From Capillimicrobium parvum (GTDB lineage Bacteria > Actinomycetota > Thermoleophilia > Solirubrobacterales > Solirubrobacteraceae), in the NCBI RefSeq assembly GCF_021172045.1, contig NZ_CP087164.1, forward strand, positions 62,001-126,000: a stretch of DNA of 64,000 nt. The letters are read 5' to 3'. The notes beneath the pieces were generated by a model. That model saw nothing but the letters and a program-made list of their open reading frames with translations. It was not told the DNA's origin and made no database searches. Below, in pieces: positions 31,592-40,443 of the stretch (within the stretch, counting starts at the first letter, position 1; every line of letters begins with the position of its first letter). Both the position numbers and the translations under genes were made by a program.

Positions 31592-32356
31592 GTGAGCACG
31601 CGGATCGACCACATCACCGGCGGCATCTACCGGATCTCCACGTGGGTCCCCGAGTACCGGCTCACGTTCAACCAGTTCCTCATCGACGACGAGCGGCCGA
31701 CGCTCGTGCACACCGGCGAGTACGACCGCTACGACGGGATCCGCAAGGCGATCTCGGAGGTCCTCGATCCGGCGACGCTGGCGAACATCATCCTGCTGCA
31801 CTGGGAGGGCGACGAGAACGGCGGGATGGACCGCTTCATGGCCGAGGCCAAGGGCTGCGAGCTGGTCGGGTCCGCGCTGTCGATCGCGCTCAACGCCCGC
31901 GGCTTCGGCGTGCACGAGCGCGTCCGCGGCTTCACCGACGGCGAGACGCTCGACCTCGGCCGCCACAAGCTGCGCTTCTGGGAGACCCCGCACGTCCACC
32001 ACTGGGACTCGATGATGGTCGTCGAGGAGACCACGAACAGCCTCTTCCCGTCGGATCTGTACCTGCAGCCGGGCGAGCTGCCGCCCGTCGTCGACGAGAA
32101 CCTCTCCGAGGAGATGATCGCGACGTACCGCGCGGTCGGCATCTTCGCCCACGAGAACCCGGTCCGGTCGGTGTCCGAGCGCGTGGAGCGGCTCGCGCCC
32201 GACTGGGTGCACGCCATGCACGGCGGCACGGTGACCGGCGCCGCGCTGCCCGCCTTCAACGAGGCGCTGCGCGAGAAGGAGTTCGCCTACGCCGGGTGGG
32301 TGCTCGGCCGCGACCTGGCCGCCCAGCAGGCGACGCCGATCCCGCACGCCGGATAG
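31592..32356 (+). CDS. MBL-fold (ODP/flavodiiron-like) metalloprotein
   Basis: A 254-residue protein similar to the metallo-beta-lactamase domain of flavodiiron proteins (ODP family): IYRISTWVPEYRLTFNQFLIDDERPTLVHTG at the N-terminus and the metal ligand motif ILLHWEGDENGGM (H-x-E-x-D), then HVHHWDSMMV and HGGTVTG near the end. No flavodoxin domain follows, so it would need an external electron carrier if it reduces oxygen or nitric oxide. Alternatively it is an oxygen-sensing protein. GTG 31592 has a TGGAGGA site. Divergent TetR gene and palindrome suggest inducible expression. Confidence 0.75.
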   Translation: MSTRIDHITGGIYRISTWVPEYRLTFNQFLIDDERPTLVHTGEYDRYDGIRKAISEVLDPATLANIILLHWEGDENGGMDRFMAEAKGCELVGSALSIALNARGFGVHERVRGFTDGETLDLGRHKLRFWETPHVHHWDSMMVVEETTNSLFPSDLYLQPGELPPVVDENLSEEMIATYRAVGIFAHENPVRSVSERVERLAPDWVHAMHGGTVTGAALPAFNEALREKEFAYAGWVLGRDLAAQQATPIPHAG

Positions 32357-32392
32357 GTCGCTCCCGCGGGGAGGCGGGCCCCGAGGCGGTCT

Positions 32393-32752
32393 CTACGCGA
32401 GGGCCTTGGCGACGGCGTCGAGGACGCGGTCGGGCTGGAACGGCTTGACGACGAAGTCCTTGGCGCCGAGCTTGATCGACTCGAGGACCTTGCTCTCCTG
32501 CCCGAGGGCGGAGCACATGATCACGCGGGCGGCAGGGTCGATCGTGATGATCTCCCGCAGCGCGGCGAGGCCGTCCTTCTCCGGCATCGTGATGTCCAGG
32601 GTGGTGAGGTCGGGACGCAGTTCCTGCCAGCGGTCGACGGCCTCCGCGCCGTTGCCGGCTTCGCCGACCACGTCGTGGCCGCCCTTGGTGAGGGCGTCGG
32701 TGACCATCTTGCGCATGAACGCTGCGTCGTCGACCACGAGGACACGGGCCAT
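32393..32752 (-). CDS. cheY: Chemotaxis response regulator CheY
   Basis: A 119-residue single receiver domain: VLVVDDAAFMRKM (acidic pocket Asp8/Asp9), phosphoacceptor Asp53 in TLDITMPEKDG, the switch Ser81 in MCSALGQ and Lys103 in VVKPFQP. It is the last gene of the cheW-fliM-fliY transcription unit, so the phosphorylated form is made next to its switch target (FliM/FliY) and its phosphatases (CheC, FliY). The gene ends 36 bp from the convergent MBL-fold gene. Confidence 0.95.
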   Translation of the reverse strand: MARVLVVDDAAFMRKMVTDALTKGGHDVVGEAGNGAEAVDRWQELRPDLTTLDITMPEKDGLAALREIITIDPAARVIMCSALGQESKVLESIKLGAKDFVVKPFQPDRVLDAVAKALA

Positions 32753-32755
32753 GGG

Positions 32756-33679
32756 TCAGTCTCCTTCTGTGGTTGTTGGTGAAGGGTGGATCGAGGGGGA
32801 GGGGCAAGCGAGTCGTGGCGGCTCGGGAGGGCCGCCGGCGCCGCGCACACCGTGCACGGACTCGATGCGCACGGCCCACTCGTTCTCGTCGGTGACGAGC
32901 AGGCGGCCGGTCGCGAAGCGCAGGTCGTCGACGAACAGGTCGATCGGGTCCTCGACCTCGCGGTCGAGCTCGACCACCGCGCCGACCGGCAGCCCGACCA
33001 GGCTGCTGAGCGGCATCCGCACGCGCCCGAGCTCGGCCCAGACACGCAGCGGCATGTCCTGCACGAGCGGGCTCAGCGGGCCGTCCTGGTATTCGGACGC
33101 GTACTCCGTCGCCAGCTCGCTGAGCGCGCGGTTCATGCGCACGATGAACGCGTTCGGGATGAACTGCACGAGCCGGCACGGCTCGCCGAGCACCGAGAAC
33201 TGGGCGGTGATGGCGTGCGGCGTCGTGTCGAACGCCTCGACCGCGGCCGTCGCGTCGGTGAGCCGGTGGATCTCGGGTGGCGCGATCTCGACTTCCTTGC
33301 CGAGCACCTTGCTGGTCGCCATCGCCGCCGACGACATCATCTGGTTCATGGCCTCGCCCATCGCCGACAGGTCGAGGTCGGTGAGCTCGGCGTCGTCGTC
33401 GGGCAGCTCGGCGCCCATCATCGACGCGGCCAGCCGGCGCGCGCCCCTGATCGTCATCACGAAGACGTTGCCGCCGGTGACGCCGTCGACGTAGGAGACG
33501 CCGGTGGCGACCGAGGGGGTCGGGATGCCCTCCATGGGATGGGTGCCCGGAGGCACGGCGGCGACCAGGCCGTCCACGATCTGGCCGTCCTCGGGGCAGA
33601 AGATGCGCAGCACGCCGGCCACCGCTTCCGTGGTGGACCCGCCGATCTGCAGCAGGGCGTCGTCGGCGGTGCCGCTCAT
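32756..33679 (-). CDS. fliY: Flagellar motor switch phosphatase FliY (CheC-FliN fusion)
   Basis: A 307-residue protein: the N-terminal two thirds are CheC-like, including SAMGEAMN (S-x-x-x-E-x-x-N phosphatase motif) with the P-P following about 22 residues later, and the C-terminal domain (DMPLRVWAELGRVRMPLSSLVGLPVGAVVELDREVEDPIDLFVDDLRFATGRLLVTDENEWAVRI) is a FliN/SPOA domain. A Pro/Ser tail follows. It combines CheY-P dephosphorylation with a C-ring role, as in Bacillus. ATG 33679 overlaps the fliM stop. A short FliN is separately encoded at 26.2 kb. Confidence 0.93.
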   Translation of the reverse strand: MSGTADDALLQIGGSTTEAVAGVLRIFCPEDGQIVDGLVAAVPPGTHPMEGIPTPSVATGVSYVDGVTGGNVFVMTIRGARRLAASMMGAELPDDDAELTDLDLSAMGEAMNQMMSSAAMATSKVLGKEVEIAPPEIHRLTDATAAVEAFDTTPHAITAQFSVLGEPCRLVQFIPNAFIVRMNRALSELATEYASEYQDGPLSPLVQDMPLRVWAELGRVRMPLSSLVGLPVGAVVELDREVEDPIDLFVDDLRFATGRLLVTDENEWAVRIESVHGVRGAGGPPEPPRLACPSPSIHPSPTTTEGD

Positions 33680-34656
33680 CGAGCTGCCTCCCTCAGGGTC
33701 TCGGCCACCTGCACGGCGCGCCAGCGGCCGCAGCGGCCGGGCTGGACGCGATGTACCGGCACCTGGTCGGCCATGAGCGTCATGCCGCGCTCCACGGGCG
33801 TGTCGAACGTCACGACGTCGCCGGGGCGCAGCGCCAGCACCTCGTCGAGGCGCAGGGTCGTCGCGGCGACCTCGGCCCGGACGGGCACCGAGACCTCGCG
33901 CAGCGCCGCGTCGACCGCCTCGGCGATCCGCGGGTCGCGCGCGGCGTCGTCCTCGTGGCCGAACGCGCTGGCCACGCCGCCCGCCGAGCGGTACGGCACG
34001 AGCAGCACGACGGTCGACGACAGCTTCTCCAGCTTGCCCTCCATGACGAGCGCCAGCGTCGGCTCGCTCGCGTTGGCGACGTTCGCCGACTCCGGCTGGG
34101 AGTCCAGGCGCAGCAGCTCGAGCTCGGTGCGCGACAGCTCCTCCCACACGAGCGACAGCTCCTCCGTGAGCGCATGGAAGAAGCGCCGGGCGACGACGAG
34201 GTCGATGTCGGTGAGCTTGCGCTCGCGCGCGGTCTGCGTGCCGCCGAGGAGGCGCTCGACGAAGTTGACGACGAGCGACTGCTCGGCGCTGAGCAGCATG
34301 CGCGCCTCGCTGGCGTCCCCGCCGTCGATGACGCCGCAGACCGAGTCGTACGGGATCTGCGCGTGTGCGTTGAACCACGTGAGCTGCATGACGTCGATGA
34401 CCTCGATCTCCACGTCGACGCGCAGCTCGGCCGACAGCCGGCGGTTCGCCGTGCGGCAGAACTGCTCGAGCGCGCGCTTGATGCGCCGCTCCTGGTCGGC
34501 GGTGAACTTCGTCGGGTGCTGGAAGTCGATGGTCCGCAGCCCGCGCGCGCGCCGCGTCGGGTGCGATGCGATCTGGACCTCGGTCTTCAGCCTGCCCTTC
34601 GCCGCCTGGTCGAACAGCCTGGCGATCTGGTCCTCGTTGAGCAGATCCCCGCTCAT
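33676..34656 (-). CDS. fliM: Flagellar motor switch protein FliM
   Basis: A 326-residue C-ring protein. N-terminal LLNEDQIARLFDQAAKG resembles the LSQ[ED]EID-A-L CheY-binding peptide, followed by the FliM middle domain (DFQHPTKFTADQERRIKRALEQFCRTANRRLSAELR) and the C-terminal SPOA-type domain (REVSVPVRAEVAATTLRLDEVLALRPGDVVTFD). The typical GGxG motif reads FVERLLGGTQ. ATG 34656 with GGGAGG. It precedes fliY with ATGA overlap. Confidence 0.95.
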   Translation of the reverse strand: MSGDLLNEDQIARLFDQAAKGRLKTEVQIASHPTRRARGLRTIDFQHPTKFTADQERRIKRALEQFCRTANRRLSAELRVDVEIEVIDVMQLTWFNAHAQIPYDSVCGVIDGGDASEARMLLSAEQSLVVNFVERLLGGTQTARERKLTDIDLVVARRFFHALTEELSLVWEELSRTELELLRLDSQPESANVANASEPTLALVMEGKLEKLSSTVVLLVPYRSAGGVASAFGHEDDAARDPRIAEAVDAALREVSVPVRAEVAATTLRLDEVLALRPGDVVTFDTPVERGMTLMADQVPVHRVQPGRCGRWRAVQVAETLREAAR

Positions 34657-34708
34657 CGAGTCGCCTCCCTCAGGGTCGAGATCGTCGTGGATGAGGCCGC
34701 GCGGCGTC

Positions 34709-35206
34709 TCATCGCCCGTACACCTGCTCCTCCGTGGCCGCGACCTCGCGGACGGTGACGCGCACGCCCTCGACGTGCACGCGGACGGTGCGGCCCCGGC
34801 TGCCGCCGGTCTTCGCGTGGCGGATCGGGATCGAGAGACGGTCGAGCTGCTCGCGCACCGCCGCTTCGTTGCGCGCGCCGATGGTGGCACCGCCCTCGCC
34901 GCTGAACGTGAACATCTGCGCGCCGCCGACGATGACCGCCTCCAGGCGCGCGGCGCCGAGCGCCTTCACGCGCTGCGCGAGCAGCGGCACGCCGGTATCG
35001 GCGAACTTCGCCGGGGCGCCGGTCGCGTCGCCAGTGGGCAGCATGACGTGCGCGAGGCCGACGATCGGCCGGCGCACGTCGAACAGCGCGACGCCGACGC
35101 ACGATCCCAGGCCGATGGTCACGAGCACCTCGCCGGGCGTCGCCGACGCGGCCAGCTCGCCCATCCGCACCATGAGCTCGGACACGATCACGGTGACGCC
35201 ACCCAT
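34709..35206 (-). CDS. cheD: Chemotaxis receptor deamidase CheD
   Basis: A 165-residue cysteine hydrolase that deamidates chemoreceptor glutamines and stimulates CheC. The catalytic Cys is in TIGLGSCVGVALFD and the His in GLAHVMLP, as in the CheD family; GGAQMFTFSG (GG-[AS]-x-M) is also typical. It lies directly between cheC and fliM, the usual arrangement with its regulator CheC. Confidence 0.95.
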   Translation of the reverse strand: MGGVTVIVSELMVRMGELAASATPGEVLVTIGLGSCVGVALFDVRRPIVGLAHVMLPTGDATGAPAKFADTGVPLLAQRVKALGAARLEAVIVGGAQMFTFSGEGGATIGARNEAAVREQLDRLSIPIRHAKTGGSRGRTVRVHVEGVRVTVREVAATEEQVYGR

Positions 35207-35253
35207 CGCTCCGGGACGCTGGTGTGCGCCGACCCGCTGGGCCTCACGATCGA

Positions 35254-35850
35254 CTACCCCAGCCCCAGCCGCGTGAGCAGCTCGCCGATCCCGTCGTGGC
35301 TCGGGAGCATGAGGAACGTCAGCTCGCACTGCTGGCCCTCGACGATGAGCCGGGAGTCCATGAGCAGCGCCAGGTTCGTCTGGTCCGCCTGCGTGGCGAG
35401 CACCGTGGCGAGGATCGCCCCGACCATGTCCGCGACGGTCTCCGGCGGTCGCGGCTCCAGCTCGAGGCCGGTCATCGCGGCGAGCGAGTTGACGTACGAG
35501 CAGCCGAGGATGTTGCCGATCTCGCCCAGGGCGGAGCGGCCGTCCTCCGTGCCCGGCTCGACGCCGAGCAGCGAGCACAGCGTCGCCTCGTCGTCGGGCG
35601 GGAAGAGCAGCAGCACCGTCGCGTCGAGGTCGCCGAAGATCGGCAGGACGACGCCGGTGGCCAGCGTCGCCGGTTCGCCGGCGGCCTCGACCGCGTCGGC
35701 GAGCGGCAGCGCGGCGGCGGCGGGCACGTTGATGTCGACCGGCTGGCCGAGCATGCCCGACAGGGCGGTGCCGGCGTTGCCGGAGCCGATGTTGGCCAGC
35801 TCGCGCAGCGCGTCGAGCTGCATGTCCGTGTACTGGGGCGGTGAGGTCAT
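35254..35850 (-). CDS. cheC: CheY-P phosphatase CheC
   Basis: A 198-residue protein with two phosphatase motifs, DALRELAN (residues 13-20) and SALGEIGN (about 106-113), both of the D/S-x-x-x-E-x-x-N type, followed by Pro about 22 residues later. Two intact sites indicate an active phosphatase of the CheC class rather than CheX. In Bacillus, CheC also binds CheD. ATG 35850 is 20 bp after cheA. Confidence 0.95.
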   Translation of the reverse strand: MTSPPQYTDMQLDALRELANIGSGNAGTALSGMLGQPVDINVPAAAALPLADAVEAAGEPATLATGVVLPIFGDLDATVLLLFPPDDEATLCSLLGVEPGTEDGRSALGEIGNILGCSYVNSLAAMTGLELEPRPPETVADMVGAILATVLATQADQTNLALLMDSRLIVEGQQCELTFLMLPSHDGIGELLTRLGLG

Positions 35851-35870
35851 GGGGGTCAGGGTCCTTGGGG

Positions 35871-37865
35871 CTAGGCGGCGGCGAGGCCGGCGGACGGGTG
35901 CAGGGCATCGCAGTCGACGATCAGGGCGATGTCGCCGCTGGACAGCACGGCCCCGCCGGAGACGGCCGCGCTGTCGGAGACGTCGGGCGGCAGCGGACGG
36001 GTGACGAGCTCCCGCTGGCCGATCAGCTTGTTGACGGCCAGCGCCATTGAGCGCTCACCGGAGGTCACGATCACGGCGTGCTCCCCGTCGGACGCGCGGC
36101 CGCGGCCGAGCGTCTCGCCGCCGTCGAGCAGCGGGAAGACGTCGTCGCGCATGACGAGCATCCGCGAGCCCGCCGCGGAGCGGACCGTGTGGTCCTCCAG
36201 GCGGATCGTGCGCTCCACGCGCTCCAGCGGCACGGCGAACGGGTCGCCGTCGATCTCGATGAGCAGCGCCGCCATGATCGCCAGGGTCAGCGGCAGGCGG
36301 ATCTGCGCGGTGGTGCCGACGCCCATCTCGGAGATGAAGCCGACGTCGCCGCCGAGCTCCCGGATGGTCGTGCGGACCGCGTCCATGCCGACGCCGCGTC
36401 CCGAGATGTCGCTCGTGGTCTCGGCGGTCGAGAAGCCGGCCGTGAACAACAGCTCCGCGGCGCGCGCCTGGTCGACCGAGTCGGCCTGCTCGGGCGTCAG
36501 CAGCCCCCGCTCGACGGCCTTGGCGGCGACCTTGGCCGGGTCGATGCCGCGCCCGTCGTCGCGCACGCTGATGACGACGTTGCCGCCCATGTGCTTGGCG
36601 GAGATCTCGAGCGTGGCCGTGGCGGGCTTGCCCGCCACCTCGCGGTCGGCGGCCGGCTCGAGACCGTGGTCGAGCGCGTTGCGCACGAGGTGGACGAGCG
36701 GGTCGCCGAGGGCGTCGACGACGGTGCGGTCGAGCTCGGTGTCCTGTCCGACGAGCTTGAGCTCGACCTGCTTGCCGAGCTTGCCCGACAGGTCGCGCAC
36801 CAGGCGCGGGAAGCGCAGGAAGACGGCCTCCACCGGGATCATCCGGACCTGCATCACCATCGACTGCAGCGACTGCGAGGCGCGCGAGAGGTCGGCCATC
36901 GCCTGCGACAGCCCCGGCACGTCGGCCTGGCCGGCGAGCGACTCGACGTGCGTGCGGTGCACGACGAGCTCGCCCATGAAGTGCATGAGCTGGTCGAGGC
37001 GGGCGGCGTCGACGCGGACGCTGGTGGTCGTCGCCTTGCCGCGCGGTGCCGCGCCGGTGCCGCGCTCGGCCTTGGCCGCGGGCGCGGCGGCGACCGCCTC
37101 GCCCTCGCCCTCGACGGCGGGCTCCGCGCCGAAGTCCTCGTCGCTGAGCTCGTCGACGGTCGCGGCGGCGACGTCGGCGACGTTCGTCGCCGCGGCGTGG
37201 ACTGCGTCGTCGTCGGCCTCGGCGGCCAGCCATGCCTCCACGACGCCCCCGTCGAACGCGTCGACCTTGTCGACGGCCGGGAACGAGGCGAGGACCGAGC
37301 CCTGCTCGCCCAGGGCGTTGAGGACCATGAACGCCCGCACGGAGGGCATGGAGCACTCGTCGCCGAGGGCGACCTCGACGTGCACGATGCGCCGCCCGCC
37401 GGCGCGCTCGGCCACCACCTCCGGCGGAATCCGTTCCACCCACCCCACCGGGCCGCCCTTGCGGTGGTGCTTCTGCTCCGGCGTGCGCTCGCGGACGAGG
37501 CTCTGCAGCCGCTCGATGAGCGCCGCGGGCGCAAGGTCCTCGGCGCCGGTCTGCTCGATCTTGCCGACCTGCTCCTCGAGCACGTCGAGGCACTCGAGCA
37601 GCACGTCGATCGCGTCGCGCGGCAGGCCGCCGGTGCGCTGGCGCAGCAGCTCGAACACGTCCTCCATCCGATGCGTGAGCGCCGCCATCCGGGCGAAGCC
37701 CATCGTGGCGCTCATGCCCTTCATGGAGTGGGCGATGCGGAAGATCTCGTTGACGGTCTCCTGATCGTCGGGGGTCTCCTCGATCCGGACGACGGCAAGG
37801 TTGAGCTCCTGGAGGTGCTCGCGCGCCTCGGCCAGGAACATCGGCATGTACTCGGAGACGTCCAT
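35871..37865 (-). CDS. cheA: Chemotaxis histidine kinase CheA
   Basis: A 664-residue kinase with the five CheA domains in order: P1 phosphotransfer with phosphorylated His46 (RIAHSMKGM), P2 (about 150-240) between acidic linkers, P3 dimerisation (about 285-350, MGELVVHRTHVESLAGQ), P4 ATPase (390-540: LVHLVRNALDHGLEPAADRE; DDGRGIDP; LFTAGFSTAETTSDISGRGVGMDAV) and P5 CheW-like (about 540-664). It phosphorylates CheY and CheB in response to receptors. No receptor gene is nearby. Confidence 0.97.
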   Translation of the reverse strand: MDVSEYMPMFLAEAREHLQELNLAVVRIEETPDDQETVNEIFRIAHSMKGMSATMGFARMAALTHRMEDVFELLRQRTGGLPRDAIDVLLECLDVLEEQVGKIEQTGAEDLAPAALIERLQSLVRERTPEQKHHRKGGPVGWVERIPPEVVAERAGGRRIVHVEVALGDECSMPSVRAFMVLNALGEQGSVLASFPAVDKVDAFDGGVVEAWLAAEADDDAVHAAATNVADVAAATVDELSDEDFGAEPAVEGEGEAVAAAPAAKAERGTGAAPRGKATTTSVRVDAARLDQLMHFMGELVVHRTHVESLAGQADVPGLSQAMADLSRASQSLQSMVMQVRMIPVEAVFLRFPRLVRDLSGKLGKQVELKLVGQDTELDRTVVDALGDPLVHLVRNALDHGLEPAADREVAGKPATATLEISAKHMGGNVVISVRDDGRGIDPAKVAAKAVERGLLTPEQADSVDQARAAELLFTAGFSTAETTSDISGRGVGMDAVRTTIRELGGDVGFISEMGVGTTAQIRLPLTLAIMAALLIEIDGDPFAVPLERVERTIRLEDHTVRSAAGSRMLVMRDDVFPLLDGGETLGRGRASDGEHAVIVTSGERSMALAVNKLIGQRELVTRPLPPDVSDSAAVSGGAVLSSGDIALIVDCDALHPSAGLAAA

Positions 37866-37872
37866 GATCGGT

Positions 37873-38814
37873 TCAGGCCTTGCGGTAGACGAAGGGGTGG
37901 GTCGGCGTCAGGTCCATCTCGCGCGGGTCCTGCACCCGCTCGGTCGAGCCGATGACGAGGTAGCCGCCCGGGCGCAGGGCCTGCGCGAGCCGCGCGTGCA
38001 GGGCGTTGCGGACGTCGTCGGTGAAGTAGATGACGGTGTTGCGGCAGAGCACCAGGTCGAGGCGGCCGGGCGCCACGGTCATGCGCAGCAGGTCGCCGAC
38101 CTCGAAGCGGCACGCGTCGCGCAGCTCCCGGCGCGCCCGCCAGCCGCCGTCGACCGCGTCGAAGTGGCGCTCGAGCAGCGCGCGCGGCGCCGTGCGGGCG
38201 TCCTCGTCGGTGAAGCGGCCCTCGTGGGCGCGCTCGACCATGCGCTTGTCGATGTCGGTGCCGCGGATGGTCGCGCGGGCGCCGGGGGCGTTCTCACGGC
38301 ACAGCGCGGCGAGCGTGTAGGCCTCGGCGCCGTAGGAGCAGCCGGCGCTCCACGCCGTGATCCCGCGCCCCGCGGCGGCGAGCTCGGGCAGGATCGAGTC
38401 GCCGATCAGCGCCCACTGCTCGGGGTTGCGCCAGAGCTGGGAGACGTTGATCGTCATGCGGTCGAGGAAGTCGTCGAGCTCGGACGGCTCGCGGCGCAGC
38501 ACGGTGAGGTAGTCGGTCAGGCCGTCGCTGCCGCGCCGGTGGGCGAAGGAGCGGATGCGGCGCTCCATCTGACCGCGCTTGTACTGGGCGAGATCCACGT
38601 GACAGAGGCCGCGCACGCCGTCGCAGAAGGTCTCGTAGTCGTCGCGGCTGGCACCCGCGGCGCGGGGGACGTTCGTGGCTGCGGACCCGCGGGGTCCACC
38701 CGGTGCCGTCGCGCCGCGGGCCGAGTCGTTGGCTTGGGTGGGCTCGCAGGGCCCACCCGATGAAGTCGCGCCGCGGGCTGAGTCGTCGGTGTGGGTGGGC
38801 CCGCAGGGCCTCAT
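37873..38814 (-). CDS. cheR: Chemotaxis methyltransferase CheR with N-terminal repeat extension
   Basis: A 313-residue receptor methyltransferase: CheR_N (about residues 60-110, YKRGQMERRIRSFAHRRGSDGLTDYLTVL) and CheR (115-313) with ITINVSQLWRNPEQW-like start, SAM-binding AWSAGCSYGAEAYTLA, DIDKRMVERAHEGRF and LVLCRNTVIYF. Residues 1-50 are not family sequence; they are encoded by a 57-bp unit duplicated in tandem (ARGAT..GGP..PT type repeats, 38692-38805). ATG 38814 overlaps the cheB stop. An internal start after the repeat would give a normal-sized CheR. Confidence 0.93.
   Translation of the reverse strand: MRPCGPTHTDDSARGATSSGGPCEPTQANDSARGATAPGGPRGSAATNVPRAAGASRDDYETFCDGVRGLCHVDLAQYKRGQMERRIRSFAHRRGSDGLTDYLTVLRREPSELDDFLDRMTINVSQLWRNPEQWALIGDSILPELAAAGRGITAWSAGCSYGAEAYTLAALCRENAPGARATIRGTDIDKRMVERAHEGRFTDEDARTAPRALLERHFDAVDGGWRARRELRDACRFEVGDLLRMTVAPGRLDLVLCRNTVIYFTDDVRNALHARLAQALRPGGYLVIGSTERVQDPREMDLTPTHPFVYRKA
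38692..38805. repeat. 57-bp in-frame tandem duplication in the cheR 5' end
   Basis: Units 38692-38748 and 38749-38805 are alike (for example both contain CGCGCCGCGGGC and GTGGGTGGGC) and keep the reading frame. A related GGACCCGCGGGGTC palindrome at 38684-38697 precedes them and recurs near 680-694 (after flgG) and 49818-49833 (start of flhF). Confidence 0.75.
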
Positions 38815-39893
38815 GCTCCGGCCTCCTGGGTGATCGCCTGGGGGAGCTCGCTCAGGTCGACGATCGCGTCGGCCAGGCCGGCCTCGGCCACCGCGCGCGG
38901 CATGCCGTAGACGGTGCAGCTCGACTCCGCCTCGACGAGCACCCGCCCGCCGCGGCGCTTGACCTCGCGTGCGCCGTCGAGGCCGTCGCGACCCATGCCG
39001 GTCAGCACGACCAGCAGCGTCCGCTCGCCGTAGGCGGCGGCGACGTCGACGATGGTGAGGTCCGCCCGCGGGCGCAGCGCGCCGATGGGCGGCGCGTCCG
39101 AGAGGAGCGCGCGGCGGCCCTCGGCGAGGCGCAGGTGCGACCCGCCGGGCGCCAGCAGCGCCAGGCACGGGTCGAGCGACTCGGTGCCGGACGCCTCGAC
39201 GATGCTCAGGCGGCTGGCGCGGTCCAGCCGCTGCGCCAGCGACGCGGTGAACCCGGCCGGCATGTGCTGCACGATCAGCGTTCCGGCGCCAAGCCGCGCG
39301 GGCAGCTTGGGCATCAGGTCCGCGAGGGCGCGCGGGCCGCCGGTCGAGGAGGCGATGACGACCGCGCGGGCGGTGCGCGAGGCGGGCCGTGCCGCCGGGC
39401 CGCCCACCCGCCGCGGCGTGCGCGGCGCCGCCGGGCGCTTGAGGTGGCCGTTGCCGATCCCGGTCAGGCGCGGACGCCGCGACGCGGTGGCGGCGCGCAC
39501 CTTGTCGCCGAGCTCGCAGACGAACGACGAGAGCGGCTCGCCCGCGGCCGGCTTGGCGACCAGATCGAAGGCCCCCTCGGCCAGCGCGTCCACCGCGCGG
39601 GCGCCGTGGACGGGCGAGAAGGCCGAGACGACCACCACCGGGACGCCGGAGGCGGGGTGGGCGGGATTGGATCGCAGCTCGCGCAGCACGCCCATGCCGT
39701 CGAGGCCGGGCATCGTGAGGTCGAGCGTCATCGCGGCGGGACGGTGGCGCCGGCAGAGTGCCAGCGCCTCGTCGCCGTCCGCGGCGGCGCCGACCACGGT
39801 GAAGCCCTCCTTCTCGAGGGCGTTCGCAACGATCCGGCGCATCAGGCTCGAGTCGTCGGCGACGACGATCCGGGCATCGGTGGCGGTGGACAT
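38811..39893 (-). CDS. cheB: Chemotaxis methylesterase/deamidase CheB
   Basis: A 360-residue protein: receiver domain at 1-125 (IVVADDSSLMRRIVANAL; Asp58 in TLDLTMPGLDGMGVL) and methylesterase domain at about 165-355 with the catalytic triad of CheB: Ser in VIASSTGGPRAL, His in LIVQHMPAGFTASLAQRLD and Asp in VLTGMGRDGLDGA. It removes methyl groups from receptors after CheA phosphorylation. Thirty bases after cheW, before cheR. Confidence 0.96.
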   Translation of the reverse strand: MSTATDARIVVADDSSLMRRIVANALEKEGFTVVGAAADGDEALALCRRHRPAAMTLDLTMPGLDGMGVLRELRSNPAHPASGVPVVVVSAFSPVHGARAVDALAEGAFDLVAKPAAGEPLSSFVCELGDKVRAATASRRPRLTGIGNGHLKRPAAPRTPRRVGGPAARPASRTARAVVIASSTGGPRALADLMPKLPARLGAGTLIVQHMPAGFTASLAQRLDRASRLSIVEASGTESLDPCLALLAPGGSHLRLAEGRRALLSDAPPIGALRPRADLTIVDVAAAYGERTLLVVLTGMGRDGLDGAREVKRRGGRVLVEAESSCTVYGMPRAVAEAGLADAIVDLSELPQAITQEAGA

Positions 39894-39923
39894 GGCGGGC
39901 GTAGATCCGAAGCAGGCGGGGAG

Positions 39924-40376
39924 TCAGACGGTCTCGGCGACCAGCTCGGTGTCGGGTACGCCGCCGCCGAAGAGGCCGACCGGATCCAGCAGCACGACCA
40001 GGCGCTGGTCGATCTTCGCGATGGCCTCGATCGCGGGGTCGCCCGCGGCCGGGACGGTGTCGAGCGCGTCGACGTCGACCGTGAGGACCTCCTCCACGTC
40101 GTCGACGATGACGCCGGCCATGTCGCTGGCGGTCTCGACGATGACGATCTTCGCGTGCTCGGGGCGCTCGGACGGCAGCCCCAGCCGGGCGGCGAGGTCG
40201 TAGACCGGCACGATCTTCCCGCGCAGGGAGATGACGCCGCGGACCCACGCCTCGTCGGAGGCGACCGAGCGGGGCTCGGTCCACCGGATGATCTCGTGCA
40301 CCTGCGTGATGGGCAACGCGTACTCCTCGTCGCCGAGCGAGAAGACGACGAGCTGGCGGTCGGACTCGGTGGACAT
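39924..40376 (-). CDS. cheW: Chemotaxis coupling protein CheW
   Basis: A 150-residue SH3-like coupling protein: QLVVFSLGDEEYALPITQVHEIIRW at the N-terminus, RGVISLRGKIVPVYDLAARLGLP and VIVDDVEEVLTVD are the family motifs. It links receptors to CheA. As first gene of the minus-strand chemotaxis operon it has its own sigma-28-type promoter (40414-40443). Confidence 0.96.
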   Translation of the reverse strand: MSTESDRQLVVFSLGDEEYALPITQVHEIIRWTEPRSVASDEAWVRGVISLRGKIVPVYDLAARLGLPSERPEHAKIVIVETASDMAGVIVDDVEEVLTVDVDALDTVPAAGDPAIEAIAKIDQRLVVLLDPVGLFGGGVPDTELVAETV

Positions 40377-40413
40377 GCAAGGACCTCGTAGGAGCTTGTG
40401 GCTGACTACCGGG

Positions 40414-40443
40414 TTTGGTCGGCCGCGCGGTGCCCCACTTGAG
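40414..40443 (-). promoter_or_regulatory. Sigma-28-type promoter of the cheW-cheY operon
   Basis: Minus strand: CTCAAG (40443-40438), 14 bases, GCCGACCAAA (40423-40414). It is back to back with the fliO promoter. Confidence 0.8.

Noticed and set aside
35871-37955. Long plus-strand frames opposite cheA
   Set aside because: Arg/His-rich shadow translation without motifs; the minus strand gives all five CheA domains.
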